27,149 nucleotides of DNA from Atribacterota bacterium. GTDB lineage: Bacteria; Atribacterota; Phoenicimicrobiia; Phoenicimicrobiales; Phoenicimicrobiaceae. Below, piece after piece: positions 23,273-27,149 of the stretch. The stretch covers positions 1 to 27,149 of the forward strand of contig JAUVOA010000001.1 in NCBI GenBank assembly GCA_030599445.1, given 5' to 3'. Every line of letters begins with the position of its first letter. Positions within the stretch are counted from its first letter, which is position 1. The notes beneath the pieces were generated by a model. That model did no database searches. It was not told where the DNA came from and saw nothing but the letters and a program-made list of their open reading frames with translations. The position numbers were made by a program, and so were the translations under genes.

Positions 23273-23347
23273 GCGGAAATAGCTCAGTGGTAGAGCATTG
23301 CCTTGCCAAGGCGAGGGTCGCGGGTTCGAATCCCGTTTTCCGCTCCA
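23273..23347 (+). tRNA. tRNA-Gly (anticodon GCC)
   Basis: 75 nt with acceptor GCGGAAA / TTTCCGC, T73 and CCA. The anticodon arm is TTGCC-TTGCCAA-GGCGA. Confidence 0.96.
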
Positions 23348-23367
23348 TCTTTATAAAAGTTAAACGT

Positions 23368-23441
23368 GGCGGCATCGCCAAGTGGTAAGGCAGAGGACTG
23401 CAAATCCTTCATCCTCGGTTCGAATCCGAGTGCCGCCTCCA
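23368..23441 (+). tRNA. tRNA-Cys (anticodon GCA)
   Basis: 74 nt with acceptor GGCGGCA / TGCCGCC, T73 (cysteine identity base) and CCA. The anticodon loop is CTGCAAA. Confidence 0.96.
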
Positions 23442-23483
23442 TTTAATTATTAATTTGTGTAACGATAGAAGCCTAAAGGAGAC

Positions 23484-23558
23484 GGGCGGTTAATTCAGTG
23501 GTAGAATGCTTGCTCGACGCGCAAGAAGTCACTGGTTCGAATCCAGTACCGCCCACCA
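23484..23558 (+). tRNA. tRNA-Val (anticodon GAC) with C33 in the anticodon loop
   Basis: 75 nt with acceptor GGGCGGT / ACCGCCC, A73 and CCA. D stem is ATTC / GAAT, anticodon stem CTTGC / GCAAG, T arm ACTGG-TTCGAAT-CCAGT. With all stems fully paired, the 7-nt loop is TCGACGC, giving anticodon GAC at 34-36 but C instead of the near-universal U at position 33 and G at 37. Confidence 0.85.
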
Positions 23559-23599
23559 TTTTAAAATCTAAAAACAAAATAAGATTAAGTAGAAAATAG

Positions 23600-23865
23600 T
23601 AGGTTAAGCTTTTTTAAAGAGAGTAGATATTAATAAAGGTGTAAGTGTCTGCATAAAAGTGTAATCGAATACCCTTTCTACATTAAATCCCTAATTTGAA
23701 ATTTCAAAAAGATGAGTAGGATTAGGCGGGTAATATCCGATGAAATATTTTTAAGCGGGTTTAAGTTAATCTTTAATATATTAACTTTAACTAAAAAAGG
23801 TGGAACCGCGAGATTATTAAATTAAACTTCTCGTCCTTTTCTGATTTAGGACAAGAGGTTTTTTT
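23600..23865 (+). promoter_or_regulatory. Threonine T-box leader of thrS
   Basis: The T-box motif AGGTGGAACCGCG is at 23798-23810. Stem III is AAGTTAAT / ATTAACTT (about 23763-23787). A short Stem I base GTAGA (23623-23627) pairs with TCTAC (23677-23681). Just before its 3' strand GAATACCC offers ACC (23671-23673) as a threonine specifier. The competing terminator CTTCTCGTCCT (23827-23837) / AGGACAAGAGG (23848-23858) ends in TTTTTTTG. T-box identity is secure from the motif, terminator and gene; the specifier and Stem I fold are less certain. No separate promoter was found, so it may be read through from the tRNA cluster. Confidence 0.85.
23827..23865 (+). terminator. T-box-controlled terminator before thrS
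   Basis: An 11-bp stem with one wobble and one mismatch, a 10-nt loop and seven T residues. Its 5' arm overlaps the antiterminator partner of the T-box. Confidence 0.85.
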
Positions 23866-23890
23866 GTTTAATTATATGGAGGTAAATATT

Positions 23891-25801
23891 ATGTCAGAAA
23901 TTAAAATTATTTTATTAGATGGTTCGGAAATAAAATTGAATAAAGGCGCTACTTTATATGATGCTGCTGTCAAAATAAGTCAAAAATTGGGTAAAGAGGC
24001 AATTGCCGGAATAGTAAATGGAGTAGAGAAGGATTTAAATTACGTCCTTAAGGATAATGACCGGGTTGAGATTATAACTTTTGCTTCACCTGAGGGCAGG
24101 CAAATTTATCATCATAGCAGTTCCCATATTATGGCTCAGGCGGTAAAAGAATTATTCCCCCAGGCAAAATTAGCCATTGGGCCAGCCATTAAGGATGGCT
24201 TCTATTATGATTTTGATTTAGACCGTTCCTTTACTCCAGAAGATATAGTACTTATTGAGAAAAAGATGAAAGAGATAGTGGGTAGAAATCTTCCCCTAAA
24301 AAGGATAGAAGTAAGCAAGAAAGAAGCTCATGAATTATTTAAAAAGCAAAAAGAAGATTATAAAATAGAACTTCTTAAAGACATAGAAGATGGTATAGTT
24401 ACCTTGTATCAGCAGGGTGATTTCATTGATCTGTGCAGAGGACCTCACCTTTCTTCTACCGGGAAGTTAAAAGCTTTTAAACTTTTAAGCATTGCCGGTG
24501 CATACTGGAGGGGAAATGAAAAAAATAAGATGCTGCAGCGTATTTATGGAACCTCGTTCGATAAAAAATCTGAACTAGATAATTATTTGAAATTAATTGA
24601 AGAAGCAAAAAAGAGAGACCATCGAAAATTAGGAAAGGATTTAGAATTATTTAGCTTTCATGATGAAGGAGTCGGTTTTCCCTTCTTTCATCCGAAAGGA
24701 ATGGTGTTAAGAAATATCCTGGAGGATTACTGGAAAGAGGAACATTATAAGAGTGGTTATACGGAAGTTAAAACTCCAATTATCTTAAATAAATCATTAT
24801 GGATGAAATCCGGGCACTGGGATCATTATAAGGAAAATATGTATTTTACCAAGATAGATGAGGAAGATTATGCTATTAAACCGATGAATTGTCCAGGAGG
24901 TATTTTAATTTACAGGACCACCCTTCACAGTTATAGAGATTTACCACTTAGAATGGGAGAATTAGGCTTAGTACACAGACATGAATTATCCGGAGTGCTT
25001 CACGGACTCTTCAGGGTAAGGTGTTTTACCCAGGATGATGCTCATATATATATGACTCCGGAGCAAATTAAAGATGAGATAAAAGGAGTAATCGATTTAA
25101 CTGATAAAATATATAAGACTTTTGGTTTTTCCTATCGTGTGGAATTAAGCACTAAACCGGAAAATGCCATGGGTTCTGATGAAATATGGGAAAGGGCTAC
25201 CAACAGTCTGGAAGAAGCTTTAAAAGATAAAAAGATAGATTATATTGTAAATGAAGGCGATGGGGCATTTTACGGTCCTAAAATAGATTTTCATTTACAG
25301 GATTGCATAGGCAGAAGCTGGCAGTGCGGTACCATCCAGTTAGATTTTATTATGCCGGAAAAATTTGATCTTTACTATATTAATAAAGAAGGCAACAAGG
25401 AAAGGCCGGTTATGTTGCACCGAACTGTTTTGGGAAGCATAGAGAGATTTATCGGGATACTTATCGAAAATTATGCCGGAGTATTTCCTTTGTGGTTAGC
25501 CCCTGTTCAAGTAAGATTGCTGCCTATTGCTGACAGGCATATTGAATATGGTACAAATATAGTGAATGAGTTAAGTAAATATAATATAAGGGCAGAATTA
25601 GACGAGATTAATGATAAAATTGGGGCTAAGATAAGAAAAGCTGAGATGGAAAAGATCCCCTATATGTTGATATTTGGGGATAAAGAAGTAGAAGAGGGTC
25701 TCGCTTCAGTAAGAAAGAGAGGAAAAGGAGACTTGGGGAAGATAAAATTAACCAAATTTATCGAAGATATTTTAAAAGAGATCGAAGAAAAAGCTTTATA
25801 G
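23891..25801 (+). CDS. thrS: Threonyl-tRNA synthetase
   Basis: A 636-residue class II synthetase with an N-terminal TGS domain (1-63). The SAD editing domain has HxxxH (H75, H79) and CRGPH (C182, H186), the same layout as the E. coli enzyme, so serine editing looks intact. The catalytic core has zinc ligands C334 (MNCPGG), H385 (DDAHIY) and H510 (LHRTVLGS), motif 2 HGLFRVRCFTQDD and motif 3 GSIERFIGILIE. An anticodon-binding domain starts around 535. ATG 23891 has GGAGGT (23878-23883) seven bases upstream; a longer in-frame TTG at 23864 lies in the terminator T-run and is rejected. It is controlled by the threonine T-box. Confidence 0.97.
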   Translation: MSEIKIILLDGSEIKLNKGATLYDAAVKISQKLGKEAIAGIVNGVEKDLNYVLKDNDRVEIITFASPEGRQIYHHSSSHIMAQAVKELFPQAKLAIGPAIKDGFYYDFDLDRSFTPEDIVLIEKKMKEIVGRNLPLKRIEVSKKEAHELFKKQKEDYKIELLKDIEDGIVTLYQQGDFIDLCRGPHLSSTGKLKAFKLLSIAGAYWRGNEKNKMLQRIYGTSFDKKSELDNYLKLIEEAKKRDHRKLGKDLELFSFHDEGVGFPFFHPKGMVLRNILEDYWKEEHYKSGYTEVKTPIILNKSLWMKSGHWDHYKENMYFTKIDEEDYAIKPMNCPGGILIYRTTLHSYRDLPLRMGELGLVHRHELSGVLHGLFRVRCFTQDDAHIYMTPEQIKDEIKGVIDLTDKIYKTFGFSYRVELSTKPENAMGSDEIWERATNSLEEALKDKKIDYIVNEGDGAFYGPKIDFHLQDCIGRSWQCGTIQLDFIMPEKFDLYYINKEGNKERPVMLHRTVLGSIERFIGILIENYAGVFPLWLAPVQVRLLPIADRHIEYGTNIVNELSKYNIRAELDEINDKIGAKIRKAEMEKIPYMLIFGDKEVEEGLASVRKRGKGDLGKIKLTKFIEDILKEIEEKAL

Positions 25802-25857
25802 CATGCGAAAATTCTTATATATCCATAAATTCTGATTATTTATAAAGGTTTATATTA

Positions 25858-25945
25858 GTGTAAACTTTAGTGGGGTATTTTAATAAGGAAAATAATAGTT
25901 TTTTAACTATTGTTTTTATTTTTTTTCTTTACGGGATATGCGATA
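25858..25945 (+). repeat. Copy 2 of the composite intergenic repeat
   Basis: GTGTAAACTTTAGTGG (25858-25873) is identical to 17874-17889 and is again followed by a T-rich stretch and CTTTACGGGATATGCGATAC (25927-25946). A hairpin terminator sits between these ends. Little else is seen in 25802-25970. Confidence 0.6.
25889..25927 (+). terminator. Rho-independent terminator downstream of thrS
   Basis: AAAATAATAGTT (25889-25900) pairs with AACTATTGTTTT (25905-25916) around a TTTT loop, with one wobble, followed by a long T-rich run. AT-rich but with a clear U-tract. Confidence 0.65.
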
Positions 25946-25971
25946 CTATATACTCAATACTGATTAATATA

Positions 25972-26000
25972 TTGACTATAAATAAAGAATATGTTATAGT
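25972..26000 (+). promoter_or_regulatory. Sigma-70-type promoter of infC-rpmI-rplT
   Basis: TTGACT (25972-25977), 17-base spacer, TATAGT (25995-26000). It predicts a leader of about 165 nt before infC. Such leaders often hold L20 or IF3 autoregulatory structures, but I cannot recognise a conserved fold here. Confidence 0.7.
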
Positions 26001-26173
26001 TTTTTAAAAATAATGAAGGTTCGTATATATTTTAAGGAAATTTAAGAGCTATATTTTTTTATCTATTAAAATCAGTAAAATTATATTTTAAAGTTGAGCT
26101 AAAAAACTAATTTAAAATGTATAAAAATTGATGTATTGCTCATCTTTAAGCGGCGCAAAGGAGGAAAATAGGA

Positions 26174-26686
26174 ATTAAGTCAACACCAAAATTAAGAATA
26201 AATGAAAAAATCAGAGCAGAGAAGATCAGACTTATAGATTTTGAAGGTAAGCAGGTAGGGATAGTAAGTAAAAAGGAGGGTCTTGAACTTTCAGAAAAGA
26301 GCAATCTTGACTTAGTTGAAGTTGCACCAGATGCTAATCCTCCGGTTTGCAGAATTATTGATTACGGAAAATATAAATACTTACTGGATAAAAAAAATAG
26401 AAGTGGGAAGAAGAAGCAGAAAAGCGGCGGAATGAAAGAAATAAAGATGCGCCCTAATATTGGAGAACATGATTACAATTTTAAAGTTAAAAATCTATGT
26501 AAATTTTTAGAAGAAGGTAATCAGGTAAAAATTACTATAATGTTTAGAGGGCGAGAAATGAGATATTTAGATCTAGGAAGAGAATTATTGGACCGCATAA
26601 CTAAACATACCGAAGAAATTGCCAAGGTTGTAAAGGAGCCAAAGTTAGAAGGACGGAATATGATTTTAGTTTTAATGCCTAAATAA
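26174..26686 (+). CDS. infC: Translation initiation factor IF-3 (AUU start codon)
   Basis: Reading back from the C-terminal part, the frame stays open to ATT 26174 and encodes STPKLRINEKIRAEKIRLID, the usual IF-3 N-domain start, then VEVAPDANPPVCRIIDYGKY, the basic linker, and the C domain (KEIKMRPNIGEHDYNFK, FRGREMRYLDLG). The total of 170 residues is normal. There is no ATG, GTG or TTG in frame before codon 87. AAAGGAGG (26157-26164) lies nine bases before ATT 26174, so AUU is the start, as in infC of E. coli and other bacteria, where it allows IF-3 to repress its own translation. It binds the 30S subunit and checks start-codon pairing. rpmI follows after 33 bases. Confidence 0.93.
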   Translation: MKSTPKLRINEKIRAEKIRLIDFEGKQVGIVSKKEGLELSEKSNLDLVEVAPDANPPVCRIIDYGKYKYLLDKKNRSGKKKQKSGGMKEIKMRPNIGEHDYNFKVKNLCKFLEEGNQVKITIMFRGREMRYLDLGRELLDRITKHTEEIAKVVKEPKLEGRNMILVLMPK

Positions 26687-26719
26687 TAAAAACATTACTA
26701 GAAAAGAGGTTAAACACAT

Positions 26720-26917
26720 ATGCCCAAAATGAAGACGCATAAGAGTTCGGCAAAAAGATTTAAGGTAAGCAGTTCAGGTATAATAATAAGGTCAAAGGCT
26801 TATAAAAGTCATATTTTGACTAAAAAAACTGCAAAGCGCAAGAGAAATCTAAGGAAAGGTACTACGGTTAGTAGTGCTGAGGTAAAAAAGGTTAAAGTAT
26901 TGTTACCGTATTCTTAA
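26720..26917 (+). CDS. rpmI: 50S ribosomal protein L35
   Basis: 65 residues beginning MPKMKTHKSSAKRFKVSSSG and continuing with the basic AKRKRNLRKG stretch, the standard L35 pattern and length. RBS AGAGG lies at 26704-26708. It sits in the conserved infC-rpmI-rplT order. Confidence 0.96.
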   Translation: MPKMKTHKSSAKRFKVSSSGIIIRSKAYKSHILTKKTAKRKRNLRKGTTVSSAEVKKVKVLLPYS

Positions 26918-27080
26918 TATTTTTAAAAATATTAAAACGTTATTTTTGCTATTCCGCACTTAATGCGGAATTCATAAGTAGGAGCACGATGCATAGTGCC
27001 CAAAAAAACCAGAAGATAGAAGAAGAATAGATTCCCGCTGCGGTTTACACTCACGAAAGTGGGTGCGGGATGACATAAGA
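26915..27080 (+). repeat. Three palindromic elements in the rpmI-rplT spacer
   Basis: First, the perfect 20-bp palindrome TAATATTTTTAAAAATATTA (26915-26934) overlaps the rpmI stop. Second, ATTCCGCA / TGCGGAAT (26951-26958, 26964-26971) is followed by a GTAGGAGCACGATGCATAGTG unit (split at 26978-26998) related to the GTAGGGGCG modules. Third, a REP-like hairpin ATTCCCGC...GCGGGATGACA (27031-27075) has an inner CACTCAC-GAAA-GTGGGTG stem (27048-27065). rpmI and rplT are usually only a few dozen bases apart, so about 200 bases is long. Confidence 0.65.
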
Positions 27081-27119
27081 AAAATAATTCGGATATAGAA
27101 AAGATAAGGAGTGAATAGG

Positions 27120-27149
27120 ATGCCAAGAGCGACAAATAGTGTTGCCTCA
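27120..27149 (+). CDS. rplT: 50S ribosomal protein L20, first 10 codons only
   Basis: ATG 27120 after AAGGAG (27106-27111) opens a frame reading MPRATNSVAS to the window edge. The MPRA start and the position after infC and rpmI identify L20, which also often represses this operon by binding its leader. Confidence 0.88.
   Translation, partial: MPRATNSVAS

Noticed and set aside
23864..23890. Longer thrS N-terminus from TTG 23864
   Set aside because: That codon lies in the T-run of the T-box terminator, and ATG 23891 has a well-spaced GGAGGT; residue numbering from 23891 also matches known ThrRS landmarks.
26432..26686. 84-residue 'IF-3 C-terminal domain' protein starting at ATG 26432
   Set aside because: The frame continues upstream with conserved IF-3 N-domain sequence to an AUU start with a strong RBS; the internal ATG has no role as a gene start.

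Overview
This is a 27 kb AT-rich (roughly one-third GC by eye) bacterial chromosomal window dominated by housekeeping genes. The organism is not identifiable from sequence alone. Two amino-acid-specific T-box leaders, a THF riboswitch, a c-di-GMP-I riboswitch, CCA-encoding tRNA genes and strong AGGAGG-type ribosome binding sites suggest Firmicutes or an uncultured lineage with Firmicutes-like RNA regulation (for example Atribacterota). That assignment is inference.

Left part (1-6.9 kb): the tail of an M19 dipeptidase, an FAH-family enzyme, a THF-riboswitch-controlled folate ECF transporter subunit, two zinc medium-chain dehydrogenases separated by a 0.5 kb repeat-filled gap, a FlK-like thioesterase directly abutting a nicotinamidase-like hydrolase, a patatin-like lipase, and a convergent FmdB-type zinc-ribbon gene.

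Middle part (6.9-18.9 kb): a c-di-GMP-I riboswitch precedes a large PAS4-GAF-GGDEF-HD-GYP protein, so an RNA sensor of c-di-GMP appears to control a protein that could make and degrade it. Then come a TauE/SafE permease and a MobB-like GTPase with a C-terminal Fe-S motif, a trxB - TIM-barrel isomerase - lipA cluster, an EF-G2-type translational GTPase, a 27-codon membrane peptide gene with its own RBS and terminator, and a membrane-anchored beta-rich (toastrack-like) protein.

Right part (18.9-27.1 kb): translation genes. leuS is preceded by a leucine (CUC) T-box leader with a complete tRNA-Ala(GGC) gene lying between the two arms of its Stem III. Then come ssb, a six-gene tRNA cluster (Val-Asp-Phe-Gly-Cys-Val) with a near-consensus promoter, a threonine T-box and thrS, and infC-rpmI-rplT with infC starting at AUU.

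Most spacers hold mosaic low-complexity or palindromic repeats (GTATCTCGTAT words, TTAGTTAGCTAG words, GTAGGGGCGTATTGC hairpins) that recur across the window. The most unusual item is the tRNA-in-T-box arrangement at 18952-19363. The chimeric, riboswitch-controlled c-di-GMP enzyme is second.
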